Positions 13,901 to 26,472 of a stretch of DNA of 64,000 nucleotides are shown here, piece by piece. Position numbers and translations under genes: made by a program. The DNA is from Liolophura sinensis (Eukaryota > Mollusca > Polyplacophora > Chitonida > Chitonidae): assembly GCF_032854445.1 (NCBI RefSeq), contig NC_088300.1:42320984-42384983 (forward strand). The letters are read 5' to 3'. The notes beneath the pieces were generated by a model. That model did no database searches, had not been told where the DNA came from, and saw only the letters and a program-made list of their open reading frames with translations. Positions within the stretch are counted from its first letter, which is position 1. Every line of letters begins with the position of its first letter.

Positions 13901-16900
13901 TAGTACATTTACTCGAGCAACTTCTTTGTTGTACCAGATTCCATTGGATTCCTGCTTTTTTTCTAGATTTGGAGTAGATCCTAGTGAAGTCTTACAAAGC
14001 AAAATTTAAGGATGTCAGGTGTTAAATGACGGAAATAAAGGCTTGATCTGTTGACAAGGGTTAGGCTGATAAGCTGTTTAGGCCTTGTTCTGTTTAGTAA
14101 CATACAGTTCCTGTATAGTTATGCTAATATAACAAAGAGGAAGTTCACATGCACTGCAGCATACACAGGTTTTAGCCAACTACAAGTGGAAATGACCCAC
14201 ATTCTAATGTGCCTTTAACACTAAAACTGCATCTTTAATATTTAATTTGTTCTATTCAATTTCATTCCACATGTTTACATTAATTTACATTTCATTTCAT
14301 AATTTCCACCTTGCATCAGAAAATTTGGTGAACAGAACACCCAGTACAGCTTTTTTATTCAACCTGTGAACTGATTGTTTTTGTAGCTATTCATTTTAAT
14401 ATGTTTTTAAAATTTTCAGGGCTCTATTTGGATATGAAGGACACACCAATACACTGAAGAGTGTGGCAACTGGCGGTAAGTTTACCCATTCACAGAGCAT
14501 ACCATTAGGCATTTATATGTGCAGTAGCGCTGTCCAGTGTATAACAATGGCACCATAGACTAAATTATGCGTTACCCTTCATTTAGTGTGGACTGGCAAC
14601 ATTAAGTGGGGAAAAAACCACAATTCTTCAAGGGATAGACTCTTAAGAACAAAAAATGCAAAAATATTGGAACTGAAATATTATGAGGTTCAGGCATGGC
14701 TAAGGATGGACAGTAACGTATGTTTCCATGTGCGTGCATGTACTTACATGCACTTACATGCACTTATATGCACTTATTAAATTCTATTCCATAAATCACC
14801 AGGCTATATTACCATTGTGGTATTAAGCTTGAATCAGTTTTAATTTCTTAGACATTGCTGTTATAGTTTTGTGACAAATCACAGGATTGGCAACTTTTGG
14901 TTAAAGGTAGCGCCATTTTGTGGTTGTAAAATAATTCATGTGATATTTGTTGATATAAAATGTCATAGCCACACTTTAATATGTTGTGTTTGGCCTTCAT
15001 GTTGGACTTATAAGAAAAAAAAACCTACCCACTGAGGCAATTTACTAATTTTACAAAGTTTCGTGAAGCCGGGCCCATATCTTTAGGTATCTGTGCAAAC
15101 TATTAAGTAAATACTGTGGTTAAGAAAGCGAGTTTATTATATGACTGTATATTCCAGAAATTAATGCTGTCAAAGTAGTTGATCATTGTTGAAATATTAA
15201 GCCTGATGCATGCCTTTCTTTGTTTTCAGATGGTGGTATTGAAGAGATGGTGGATGATCTAAACAGTGGCAGTATCATGTACGCCTATTGTAAGGTTCTG
15301 GACCCCAATACAAAGCTGCCAAAGTTTGTCCTAATTAACTGGGTAAGTACACAAACATGTGTACAATGTGTCACTTCCAGGAAGTATCCATGCTGGGCTA
15401 AGTTAGGAGGCTAATCCTAGTCGCATAAATGTTGAACACGAACCACATGAAAAATGAGACCACCATACCACAAAATATATCACACAAAGTACTAATATGG
15501 GTCATGAGTTTCCCCTGGGCTCTGCCTTGTTTCCTCCCACCATAATGCTGGAAGATGTCGTAGAAGTGAAAAATCCTTGTAGACTGTGTATAAAAACATC
15601 AATAAATTAAATAAAGACCAATATGCATGAAAAAGGGTTACACATTTATTTGTACATGTACCCTAAATGGCCTCAAATTGGATCCATGACTAACTTGCAC
15701 AATTTATTATGATATTCTGAGAATTCTAATGATCTAGAAAAGTAAGGTTTGGAAAGTATGATATCCTGCTGGAAAAATGTCTGTTTCAGCATTAAAAATG
15801 ATATTTTATGACATTTTTTTGCCTCTAAAAATGAACTTTGGTGGGTTAAATTTGGTGATATTTTGGATACTTTCCTTCAGAAAAGCTAGCCCAGGAAAGG
15901 TTTTGGACTGAACCTACCAGATAAGACAAAGCTTCCCTTCTGCTAGGCTGTATCACAAGTTGTACATATTAAACACATATGTCAACCCAGGTAGATAGTC
16001 TAAATTCTCTAAGGCCGCCTATGGCACAATACAACATACATGTACATGTATCAAGAGCTATTTCATATAGTTGAATGTCTTTGTTTTGCATTTAGCCTGA
16101 AAAATTACACCTTTCTTGTTTCTGTTTTTTTTTTTCCCAGCAAGGTGAGGGATCACCTGAAACCTTCAAGTTCAAATGTGCCAGTCATCTGAGAGATGTT
16201 CAGAATTTCTTTAAGGTTAGTCTTTTATATTCTTGTTTTATTTCCCGTTGTCGGAGGAATTTTCACAAAGTTAACAAAGGTTGATGGTTAACTTCGGACA
16301 CTGACCTTTACAAGGTCTTGATAATTAGCATTTGTGCAGTGTTCAGTTTTTTTTTGTTAATTCTGTTTTGTTAATAATGTTTGAGACAGAAATATGTTTT
16401 TTGTTGAAATACATGTAGAACTTTTTAAAAAATAATACATAATGTCAGACAAGTTGTATGCCACATTGGCCTGCATGGCTATGCAAGGTACCAGTCAGCG
16501 CATCCTGGACAGCTCATGAGTGTCGTTCTGAAATCTTAGGTACTCTGGTAGGTTTATCATCATGTACACGTGTATCGAGAATTAAAAGATGATCATGGAT
16601 AATTTTTGAAAAGTGTATCCACATCTTTCCAGTGACTGTGTGACATATATATGTACAGTAAACCTTATAACAACTGAAGCATCAGAGTTGTCACATTGTA
16701 TGCCTTTGCCTGCGAAAGTTTTGAAAGACGTTCAGATTATACTTTTTTGGCCGTTGTTGAAGTCTTGTGTCATGACGTTGTTGTATATGTTTCTCCTGGT
16801 ATAAAACTGTGTACAGAAGTTCAGTTCTGTAACAATACACTGGCTGTAACAATAAGTGATTGTAACAATATAGTGACTGGCATATTTGTGTCATTAAACT

Positions 16901-19900
16901 TTTATTTCAGACTTTAAAAAATCTTTTTAATTTTGTTACATTCTATTTGAGTAAAATTTTGAGTCAACAAGCCCAATCTCAAGTTGGAAGGGAAATAGTC
17001 TAATGCAAAGGTGTTGACAAAAATGTCAAACTAACGTTGAAAAAAATTCTGTCTTGGGAGTATAAAGCCTGGAATTGGCCAACGACACTCCAGACGTGGT
17101 TAGTACACGGCAACTGAAAAAGTCAGGAATTGATATGGCACCATACCTGTCCTTTTACAGAAAGCATCTGTTGTGACTTCAAAGTGCTCTCGTGAACTGT
17201 GATTTGTCAGATTCCTCCATATTTTCTAACCGAAAATGTTGATGTACCAAAATGAATAACTATTGTGAGTGTGTTTACATGCGAGTGTGTTTACATGTGA
17301 GTGGGTTTACGTGTGAGTGTGTTTACATGTGTGTGGGTTTGCATGTGTGTGGGTTTACATGTGAGTGGGTTTACATGTGAGTGGGTTTACATGTGAGTGG
17401 GTTTACGTGTGAGTGGGTTTACGTGTGAGTGTGTTTACATGTGCGTGGGTTTACATGTGAGTGGGTTTACATGTGAGGGTTTATTATTTCCTGATAGGGA
17501 ATACATGTGACGATTAATGCCAGGACAGAAGATGATGTGGATGTGGATGACATACTGAAGCAAGTGGCAAAGTCTTCAGGCAGTAATTATAGTATTCACA
17601 AAGAGAAAGCCAGGCCTGCTCCTGCCCCAGCCCCTGTGGTTAGTTCTTCATTAATCTTCCTTCATGTTTTTTGATATAAGTTTTTTTTCCTGTTTAATCA
17701 CTTTCAGCATGAACTGAATAAACAATCTACCATTTGGTATTAATTCTAGTATAATTTTATATCTCTAAGTTAGATTTCTTAAGCACAACCAGCCTATTTA
17801 TACATGTATGGTCTGAGCTATTCAAAGTTGAAGTTGTAAGTTGACTGTAGACTGAAGTTGAATGTAGACAAATGGCATGTCAGTCTTTGATAGACTTCTT
17901 CTGTAGGGAGCTCGAGAGTTATGCTGAAGTGGACCTTAGACCATTTCTGTTGATCCTTGTGGTTGACTTACTATTGTTTTATTTAGGGTCTGTCTACAAG
18001 AAAACAGCAGCTCAGAGAGAGATTGATTCCAAGTCTCGTGATAATTTCTGGGCACAGACAGAGGTAAGGATCAAAGGAAAGGAGCAATGTTTACCTCTCA
18101 TTTCTATTATTTTTTTATTTTTGTTTTTTTTTTTCATTTTTTGGCTCTTGTGATGTCACAATCTCACGTTAGTGTGAATTCACATCTCTGTTCAGCCTTG
18201 TTTGATGCGTGTACATTTTCCTTTTTAATCCACCTGATTCAAGCAAATTGTACTGACAAGTTTTATTTTTCAGCACGATTCACTTTTGACTGATACATAT
18301 ATAACCTGTCAGCATGATATGTTTGGTGTAGAATTGGGTCAAAATCATTCATTTACTCTTGTGACATATAACTCAACATTACATGGTTCAAGTTTACAAC
18401 CAAATAGTACACAAATAGTACACTCCCTTAGACAAGCCAATTCTTTGGAGATGCACAGCCATCAGGTTCTGGTGCAGTTGTTCGAGGATTTCTTGTGTAA
18501 GGAGGTATTGTTTACCTGCAAACAGGCAGAGGAGAAGAGACGTCAGGAGGAAGAGAGAAAGAGGCAGAAGGAGGAACAGGCCAAGCTGGACAAAGAGAGG
18601 AAGGAACGAGAGGTACCACACAGTTTTACAGGCCCTCTTTTACAAATCCTTATAAATCCATTCTTCGAATTAAACTTTTCTTGTAGTTCATGTTGCTTCG
18701 TGGTGCCACAGTCTAGTGACAACATTATTTATGAAAACGTTATGGAAAAGATAACTTACAAAGTTTTGTGAAAGTGGTTCAAGATTTAAAAGTTGTTATT
18801 TCTGTTGGTCGGTCAGTCAGTAAGTCAGTTTAAGTCTGAGCAATTCACAAAATTTTGGATCTGAATGATGGCTTGAGTTGTTATGGTGCTATATAATATA
18901 TGGACGTCGCTTCATTCAGATCCAAACGTATGTGAATTGCTCAGATTTAAACTGACTTACTGGCTGACTGCAGTCATATATGTTTTGAGTTGTTATGGTG
19001 CTATATAATATATGGATGTCACTTATATGACAGCAGCCAGCATTGTGATGGGAGGAAACCAGGCAGAGCCCGAGGGGAAACCCACAACCATCTGCAGGCT
19101 GCCGACAAACTTTCTGACATACTCTTGTGATACTTACCGATAAGTTCCGTTGTTTAATATATTACTAAATGGTATGTTGAGTTGCCTCTACCATATGCTC
19201 TGACGAGTAGTAGATAATGCTAATGTAAACTGCAGCTATTATATCATGGTTTCATTTCGTCTTTCAGCTGAAGGAGACAAAGGAAAGAGACAGGCGAATG
19301 AGTGAGAAACTGAAGAATGTTCAAGAACAGAAAGCAGCAGAACGAAAAGCAGATGCAAAAGACAGGACTGCTGACAAACAAAAATGGGTATGTTGGAAAT
19401 GGTGTGTAGGGTAGAGATGTTTGTCTCTCAAATATTATACATGTATATCCACCATACATCATTGATTTTTGTCACACAAAAAAAACCCCAGTATTTCAGG
19501 AATGGTTCTTAAGTGATGATGTAGATACTCTCCATACATTGATTTTTTGTGAAATGTGGAAATTGAGTGTATTGTGATCAATATGTGTTCTTGGTATGAA
19601 AAGAAACTTGCTTTTTACATAAATCTGAAATCTATGTACAGTATATATTTATATCTACATGTAATTTATGCTCTTGTGTTCAAGGAGCGTGAACAAGCAG
19701 ATACATACAAAGATGACGAGGAAAGAAGACATCGAGCAGACTCTGCGAGAAAAGAGAGAATTGCTGTAAGTTGCTAATCTCATGTGTTCTTTGTGTTATT
19801 CATTTTAAAGGAAATTATATCTCCAGGCTACTTGAGGCTAGCAAAATACTAAAACGTTCACGGAGCACTTGTTGAACATCATTTGTCTTGAGCTAAGAGT

Positions 19901-22900
19901 TCCACAACTCCTTATATCCCATCCCTCGATGTGCACTATCTGTATATCATTCACCAGGACATGTTCGGTCTTAAAATAAAATTAAAGCAAGAAAGTCATT
20001 TATGAGATAAGTTTATGCCGAGTTTTCATCTTGGTTTGTCTACAGGAAGCGAGTAACCTGACTGCTAAAGCTGGTAGTGCCAGAGCGTTTTTTGAGCAGC
20101 AGTCAAAGGGAGCTGCTGTTGGGGAGAAGCGGGCACCACCACCACCCAGGTGAGTGGGCTTCTTTGGGATCTGTCTTCATTTGGATAAAGTGGTGTCCAA
20201 TTTTGAAAAACTTTTATGCAACTGAAATCAAGCATTTTCTGATTTTGATCAACTTCTGTACATCCTAGGATCAAGGTTTGTCTGATTTTGTGTCTGATGA
20301 AGTTGATTTTGTGTCTGATGAAGTTGATTTTGTGACTCTTTACATCAAGGCTGTAAATGATCTTTCTCCATGTGAAAGTTTTGCTTTTTTTGCTTGAGAT
20401 GTAAATTCTCCGAATTGTTTTGTTTTGTGGTATGCTCTCTCACAGCAGGCTGTGTATCGACAGAGTGTGAATGTTTTCCCATCCTCTATGCCATATGCTG
20501 CTGTCTAATTACGTGACATACGGCACTATTATGGCACAATGTGTTCACCTGATAATCTTGACCACAAGGTCAGCCTCAGTTTGTGTTTTGTCCTAGAAAT
20601 GGGTAATCCTGTTTTCTTTAAGCTTGAGAGCCTTCTGATTTGCCAAGTGTTGTCAGTGTAGTGTGAACCAGTAAGGTGTCTTCTCTTCTGTCATACATGC
20701 TGACTCATTTTATAGAAGATGTGATGTGGTGGCATTGGTGCCATCCTGCTACAAGGCACTCTGATGAAAACTTAACAGACAAAATATCTAAAAATCAGCA
20801 ATTTGAGGGACACCTTTGGAATTTAGATGACTTAATAAGTGAACAATTAGCTTAATAACCTTATTCGTTTCCCCCAGGTTGTACCTGATTTCCTCCCACT
20901 ATAATGCTGTCTGCCATTGTATGAATACTCTTGAATACGCCATTAAACACCAATCAAATAAATAAATATAACTGCTTATTATCAAAAAATTCTCTTATTT
21001 CAAAGTACATTAGTTTTCCCTAATTTTCTGGTGATGTGTTTTGCTCTTCTGTGGTATTTCAGAAAACTACGTCACAGCTTTGGGCGTGATACCTCAACAG
21101 AACAAAATGAGCCAACCAGAAAAGCTCCGATAAAGCTACCAACAGCAGAGCCAGAGACAGACGCTCCTGTGAAGCGCTACCAGCCTCCGCCACGGGAACC
21201 CTCGCCGGAACTTGTGCGAGAACCTTCACCTGTGCCTCAGAAAGAACCATCCCCGGAACCCTGGGAAGACGAACCCTCACCAGAACCCCAGAGAGAACCC
21301 TCACCGGAACCCCAGAGGGAGCCTTCACCGGAACCCCAAAGGGAGCCTTCTCCTGAACCTGAATCGTATAACACCCCAGCTAGCCCCATCAGCCCTGCCC
21401 CACCACAGAGCAACAGTCTGATGAAGCAGAGTATGCCACGCCGGCCACCATCCGACTCAGAGGAAGAGGAGGATCAGAAATGGGATGGTAGTGTATATCC
21501 TCAGTTGTCTCCCCCTTTTTGCTTAGTTTTGATACAAAGTGACAATGTTGTCATTTGCTGTCCATTGTTGTGGAAGTACCTTGAAGTTCTAACTTTGGTA
21601 AAGTAAGGTGCAATGTACCAAGGGGTATAAATTGTGTCACTAATGTACACACAAGGAATAATGACCGTGCTGATATTAGATCTCATTAATTGTTTCTGTG
21701 ATAGTTAATAAGACAAAATAATTGCAGCATGCTCATGATTTTTCTGTTTTCTGGAAAAACACTTGCTAACAATCTTGTTATTCATGAGACACAAAACCTT
21801 TTTTTTTTACCTGATGTCAGCCATGATCAAAGCAGTATTTTTTTCTTACCACAAAGTTTTCTTCCATTTTGTTTACATTTTGCACTTGACTCAGGGGACA
21901 TTACCATGTGTGAGGCCTTGACTGATTTACCTTCGAAATCCTGTCATATTTGGTCTCATATGTTTAACATTTTAGCGCATCAAATCAATAGAACTTTCTC
22001 TGGTGATAAAGGAGGATAAGGCTTGACTGACACACTGGTGCATTGCACACATGTTAAAATGTGACTATTTTTGATGCCTTTAGACTCAGACCCCGAGCAG
22101 CCCAGCATCCCTCAAATTGTCTCTCCTCAAGTCCCTGAGAGTGACACCCCTGGGGACTCTCCAGACTACGAAAGCCCTCCAGAGGTGCCCCCAGAAGATG
22201 CAGGTGGGGCGGCTGGGGGACCACGTGCTCGGGCACTGTACGACTACCAAGCCAGTAAGTCTCTTCCGTAGCTCACACCTGGAATGTGTTCATGTGAAGT
22301 ATTTATGATCTAAATGCTGATCAACTTGTAGGCAATTCCTCGGGCTAGAATCAGTTTTCTTTACTTCATATCCCCAACTTTGTGCTGCATACAATTGTGT
22401 TTACTTGTTAATGTTTATTGACCTGAAGACAAACATCCAAATTTGTCAGCCTTTTCAACTGCATTTGTAACCAATATTTTGAGACATTCTGCCAGAGCTA
22501 TAATTTTTACAATTTTATGAAGCTTGCATCTTTATTCACACAAACAAATCAGTTTAGTGTCATCCTCATAGTAATTGTATGTATAAATTCCTCTGAAAGA
22601 AGTGCTTAGTGGTGTAAAAGGTTAAATATTTTCTGGTAATTTAGGAAGGTATGTAAACAGTTTGAATCCAGCTTTAGTTACCTCAGCTACATCTTGTATA
22701 TACGCTATGTTATCAGGAACCTGGTATTGAGATACCTTGGATTTTTTCAGCTTACTAATACACCTGATAAGTGTTATACAGTTGAAATATTATTGCATAC
22801 AGAGAAAACACCAATCCGTTAATATATTAATGCCCTGAATAAAATTAGTTACATGTATTTCTGCTGATGAGGGAAGAAAAACGTGAGAACAAAGGATGAT

Positions 22901-23186
22901 GGTGATGCAGTTCATGTAATGCATATATCCACTTTTCAAAGTTCACCCAAGTTCATGCGGTGACATTTAAAAAGTGTCATTTTGCCTTACATGAAGTTTG
23001 TTCAATCCTGCACGAGTACAAATTAATTTTGTGTTTTGCCTGTTTTCAGCTGATGCAGACGAGATATCATTTGACCCTGATGAGATCATCACAGACATTG
23101 ATCAGATAGATTCTGGTTGGTGGGTGGGGACAGGGCCTGACGGACAGCGGGGAATGTTCCCAGCCAACTACGTTGAACTTATCTAA
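10985..23186 (+). CDS. DBNL: Drebrin-like actin-binding adaptor (mAbp1/HIP-55), 13 exons
   Basis: Exons: 10985-11067, 14420-14475, 15230-15342, 16141-16215, 17498-17638, 17987-18063, 18526-18612, 19268-19387, 19685-19765, 20046-20149, 21063-21487, 22084-22254, 23050-23186. The product is about 556 aa; human DBNL is about 430 aa. Residues 1 to about 140 form an ADF-H actin-binding domain (LPKFVLINW block in exon 3). Residues about 160-290 form a highly charged coiled coil. A proline-rich exon follows with repeated EPSPEP, and a C-terminal SH3 domain begins at ALYDY and ends FPANYVEL. The family links F-actin to endocytosis and signalling through the SH3 domain. Oddity: the phases of exons 5 and 6 disagree by one base (donor after 17638, acceptor before 17987), so a base is missing or a microexon exists. 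The extra length comes mainly from the EPSPEP exon. Confidence 0.94.
12951..13012. repeat. AT-rich simple repeat
   Basis: Runs of TA/AT and TTTAT in DBNL intron 1. Confidence 0.8.
13748..13890 (+). repeat. SINE family A, 5'-truncated, with target-site duplication
   Basis: The middle and 3' domains plus (AAAT)n tail are present and close to the family consensus. The 14-bp sequence TTTATATGCATTAG occurs immediately before (ending 13747) and after (13890-13903). Truncation plus a target-site duplication is the mark of LINE-driven insertion. The copy looks young. Confidence 0.92.
15499..15615 (+). repeat. SINE family A, diverged 3' fragment
   Basis: A 3' domain with many substitutions and an AAAT-like tail, in DBNL intron 3. 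Confidence 0.75.
15640..15990 (+). repeat. Unnamed dispersed repeat, copy 1
   Basis: It resembles 31985-32280 in the same orientation. Both share, in the same order, a TCCATGACTAAC block, an ATTCTGAGA block, a TGACATTT/AAAAATG block and a GCTGTATCA block. The copies are old and share no coding sequence. Confidence 0.55.
17258..17478 (+). repeat. 16-bp minisatellite next to a DBNL splice acceptor
   Basis: About 13 tandem units of GAGTGGGTTTACATGT with A/G and G/T variants. The array ends only 20 bp before the acceptor of exon 5 at 17498, so it replaces most of the usual upstream intron sequence. Confidence 0.9.
18814..18970. repeat. Imperfect inverted repeat (foldback) in a DBNL intron
   Basis: Arms at 18814-18867 and 18912-18970 are reverse complements apart from a few mismatches and a 4-base insertion. 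They are separated by a loop of about 44 bp. The loop sequence (TTGAGTTGTTATGGTGCT onward) is repeated directly at 18983-19021. This resembles a foldback MITE or a duplication with inversion. Confidence 0.85.
19021..19121 (-). repeat. SINE family A, middle fragment
   Basis: A reverse-orientation piece of the 3' and middle domains without the tail. It directly follows the foldback element. Confidence 0.7.
20866..20970 (+). repeat. SINE family A, 3' fragment
   Basis: A diverged 3' domain with an intact (AAAT)n tail, about 90 bp before DBNL exon 11. Confidence 0.8.
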
Positions 23187-24030
23187 ATTCCAAAGTCATG
23201 TGATATTAACTTGTATGTTTGTGTGGGAGTTGGGCCAAGCCTCATTAACAATCATGTGCAAGCCTTTCCACTATTGACCAAATATGTAAAATATACTTAT
23301 TTTATAATAGAACTACATAATGAAGTTTTGTATATCAGATGGAGGCAAGATTAATATGTTTTATGGATAAATATGTACTTGTATACAATTTCAGTGCTTA
23401 CTTGCTTTTTGTTTTGCCAATATTTCTGTTTCACCATAACATGATCTTATATGTTACGTCTCATTTCTATCACAAGGAAAATAAGTGCTGTATGACTACA
23501 GCCATGTATTGATTAACAGATCACTTTTGATTTTAGCCTTCCACACCATTCACTTTTACAAACCACATACATGTTAGCTTTTATAGTTATGCGATACCCT
23601 TTTTGATCCTTTGTAGGAAGGAAAGTTTCCAGTATTTTTGTCTCAAGGAAGTGCCTGTTATGTTATGTTCTCATTAAGATCTTGCCTTGGTTAAAGACCA
23701 GTTACATTAGTTTTTTTCAAATCTGCTTATTGAAGTATATGTTTTTGAGTGACAGTAATAATGGAAGCACATTTCTGTAACGTAGATAACATTTTTTGCC
23801 AGGTTTTATTTAAACAACTCTTCCCTTGATTTTTTTAGTTTTTGCTGATATTGCAAAAAGTATTTTTTAGCTGTTGCAAGCAACTCCATAATGTAGTCAT
23901 CCTGTTGGTTGGTCAGTTTGTCAAGATCATCTCATTTAACAACGGGCCTGATTGCAAGACACTGGCACATTGCAGCTGCTGTGAATTTGTGCTTGTTTAT
24001 TGTAAAACCTTCATATATGTACTTGTTTAC

Positions 24031-24036
24031 AATAAA
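24031..24036 (+). terminator. DBNL: Poly(A) signal of DBNL
   Basis: AATAAA lies 845 bp after the DBNL stop and is followed by a GT-rich stretch. It is the first canonical signal I see downstream of the stop. Confidence 0.55.
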
Positions 24037-24063
24037 GTTGTATGGCCTGTGTATTTGTGCTTA

Positions 24064-24337
24064 GGGGGGGCCTCCGTGGCTAAGTTGGTTAGCATGCTAG
24101 CGCAGCGTAATGACCCAGGAGTCTCTCACCAATGTGGTCGCTGTGAGTTCAAGTCCAGCTCATGCTGGCTTCCTCTCCGGCCGTACGTGGGGAGGTCTAA
24201 CAGCAACCTGCGGATGGTCGTGGGTTTCCCCCGGGCTCTGCCCCGTTTCCACCCACCATAATGCTGGCCGCCGTCGTATAAGTGAAATATTCTTGAGTAC
24301 GGCATAAAACACCAATCAAATAAATAAAATAAAAAAA
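24064..24337 (+). repeat. Full-length SINE family A (tRNA-derived) with target-site duplication
   Basis: The 5' head has pol III A-box TGGCTAAGTTGG and B-box GTTCAAGTCC. A conserved middle domain, a 3' domain and an (AAAT)n tail follow. A 12-bp duplication TATTTGTGCTTA flanks the element (24052-24063 and 24338-24349). It serves as the reference copy for the window. It may belong to a described metazoan SINE superfamily, which needs a repeat-library search. Confidence 0.95.
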
Positions 24338-26147
24338 TATTTGTGCTTAATTGGCCAGGTGCAAGTTTGCATGTTAAATATGCAAAATGTCAGTTGTAAT
24401 GTAGGCTTACCCTCCCCATCTTCACATGAACATATAGATTTAGTGTAGTTTGTATACTCCTAGCAATTCTTGTTTTTGACAGTTGGAATAATTTGACCAC
24501 TTCAGAATATGTATTGCAGGGAAAACTGTAACTGTTTGGCCTTTGAGAAAATGCAATGCAAAAAAAAAAGATAGTAGGATCAGAAACAAATAACACTATA
24601 ATGAGCAGGGCGTTCTGAATGCATCCCTGAAAAAAAGTAAATCACTACATGTATGCTGAAATCTGGTACAGGTGGTTCATTAGTCTTGAAGCACCTATGG
24701 TAGATTGCGTGGCTGGGTTCAGCATACCCTACACATACATGTACTAGGCACTCTGTTATGCTAACGGGTTGTACACCTGGTTAAGGTTGTAATACTTGTA
24801 TACCATAACATCTCAGCAGTATAGATTATAATAAATACATATTTAAAATAAGCTATATGTGGAGCAAATAAAATTCATACCAATTTGTATGATTGTTTGT
24901 TTTAGAGTTGTTGTTTTTTTTTTTCAGAAGAACTGATCTGAATGATGTTGAATAATTTTTTTTTTTAATCTGATTTGCATTTCTGCACCATTTAAGAAAT
25001 TTACAGGAAACCTTGTAGTATACGCTGGAAGTCTCTTTATTACATCTGAACCCAAAAGATGGACTAGAAAAGCTCATGCAGAAATAAGCAACCCATTTGT
25101 ACATGGTGAAGAATAATGAACTTTTTTCACAAAGTTCCTGCAGACTTAAGATAGTGATTTAGTGATTTAGTAGAGGAATCCATGACTCCATCTTGACTAA
25201 GTGCCTAAAGACTTAAAGCAGTGGTTAGTGCTCAGGGGAAACCATGACTTTCACTCTTTACCAAATGCCTAAAAACTGAAATCAGTGGTTAGACTTAAAA
25301 CTTGTCAGGTACCTGGCAAGTGGTAATGGCTTACGGAATGGTGGTCATACAAGTCAAAACTTCTGCAGCATGGCATTTTAACGACAATCAAATTAAAACA
25401 AATGGATAGGAATAAATGTGTAAAACTTGTATCTATAAGGCTTTTATAAGGCTTTGTGATTATATTTTATGAAAATTTACACCATAAAAAAACTTTTTTT
25501 TGTAAATTCATATTTCAAAAAAAGATCCATACTAAAAATGATTTCTATCTACACAAATTTACATATACATTTATATTGATTTATAAATATCATACTAACA
25601 GTTCGGCAAATGGGGAAAACAGCATCTATACTGATATAAGTCTCGTTCTAATACCTCCCTATACCAAGACAATCTTTTAAAACAGATTATGACTTATTAA
25701 CACTTGTTAAACTACTGACCACATCTAGTTTCATTTGCACTTAAGTATTACTTTCACACATTTGAACCTACAGTAAATCCATAATGGTCCAAATTCACAT
25801 TTTAATCAAACCTTCATAAAACATATATACAAAAATATTTAAATGAGTTCCCTTTACAAGAGAGTGACAGAACATAATAAAGCTTCATCATCAAGGCATG
25901 AATAGTACTAGTACATGTACAAAGGCAGGAGCGTCATTTGATGATGCATCACAATGTGCTATAAAAACAGTTTTACACCGCACCTCAACAAGATATTGGC
26001 GGTATGCGGTCTGAGATCAGATTGACAGTCATGAAAGAAATCTGAATTTTTTCAGCATAACTAAAATTTCTTTGATTGTCTGTAATATCTCTGAGACACC
26101 TTCCTGTACAACACTGACAGCTTGGAGGCTCTTATCAGTCCTATCTA

Positions 26148-26265
26148 TTCATTTATTTTGATTGGCGTTTTATGGTGAACTCAAGAGTATTTCATTTATA
26201 CGATGGCAGCCAGCATTACGGTTAGAGGAAAGTGGGCAGAGCCCATGGAAACCCATGTCCATCCA
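26148..26265 (-). repeat. SINE family A, 3' fragment
   Basis: A reverse-orientation tail and 3' domain. It probably lies in the HPS1 3' UTR or just past it. Confidence 0.8.
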
Positions 26266-26472
26266 AAACCCACGTCAGTTGTAGTATACATCTGTTAAGC
26301 CCCATTCATATGGTTTAACTAATTATTATACTGAATTGCTAAAACTGACCAAGCTCTTTCCTCTTATGATTCGTATCTTTTGACTAAAATCTATTAGCAG
26401 CTCACATATTTTGATTTTGTTGAATTCTGTTCAGCATTGTCTAAACTCGGCTTAAGACAATCCCCTCAGTCC

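Larger units (their letters stand above)
11068..14419 (+). other. DBNL: Large first intron of DBNL
   Basis: A 3.35-kb AT-rich intron. It contains an AT dinucleotide stretch (about 12951-13012) and a 5'-truncated SINE with target-site duplication (13748-13890). No other coding exon is convincing; the short ORFs at 11.6-12.8 kb have low-complexity composition. Confidence 0.7.
23187..26472. other. Tail-to-tail interval between DBNL and HPS1
   Basis: It holds the DBNL 3' UTR and poly(A) signal, the full-length SINE, AT-rich sequence with no convincing gene, and a SINE fragment at 26148-26265. The HPS1 3' UTR is probably at the right-hand end. Confidence 0.65.

Noticed and set aside
21059-21328. 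Minus-strand ORF opposite the EPSPEP exon
   Set aside because: It is the antisense shadow of a biased, repetitive DBNL coding exon.
24064-24337. tRNA gene (A and B boxes present)
   Set aside because: The head is part of a dispersed SINE with an (AAAT)n tail and target-site duplication, and does not fold as a full tRNA with proper 3' acceptor.
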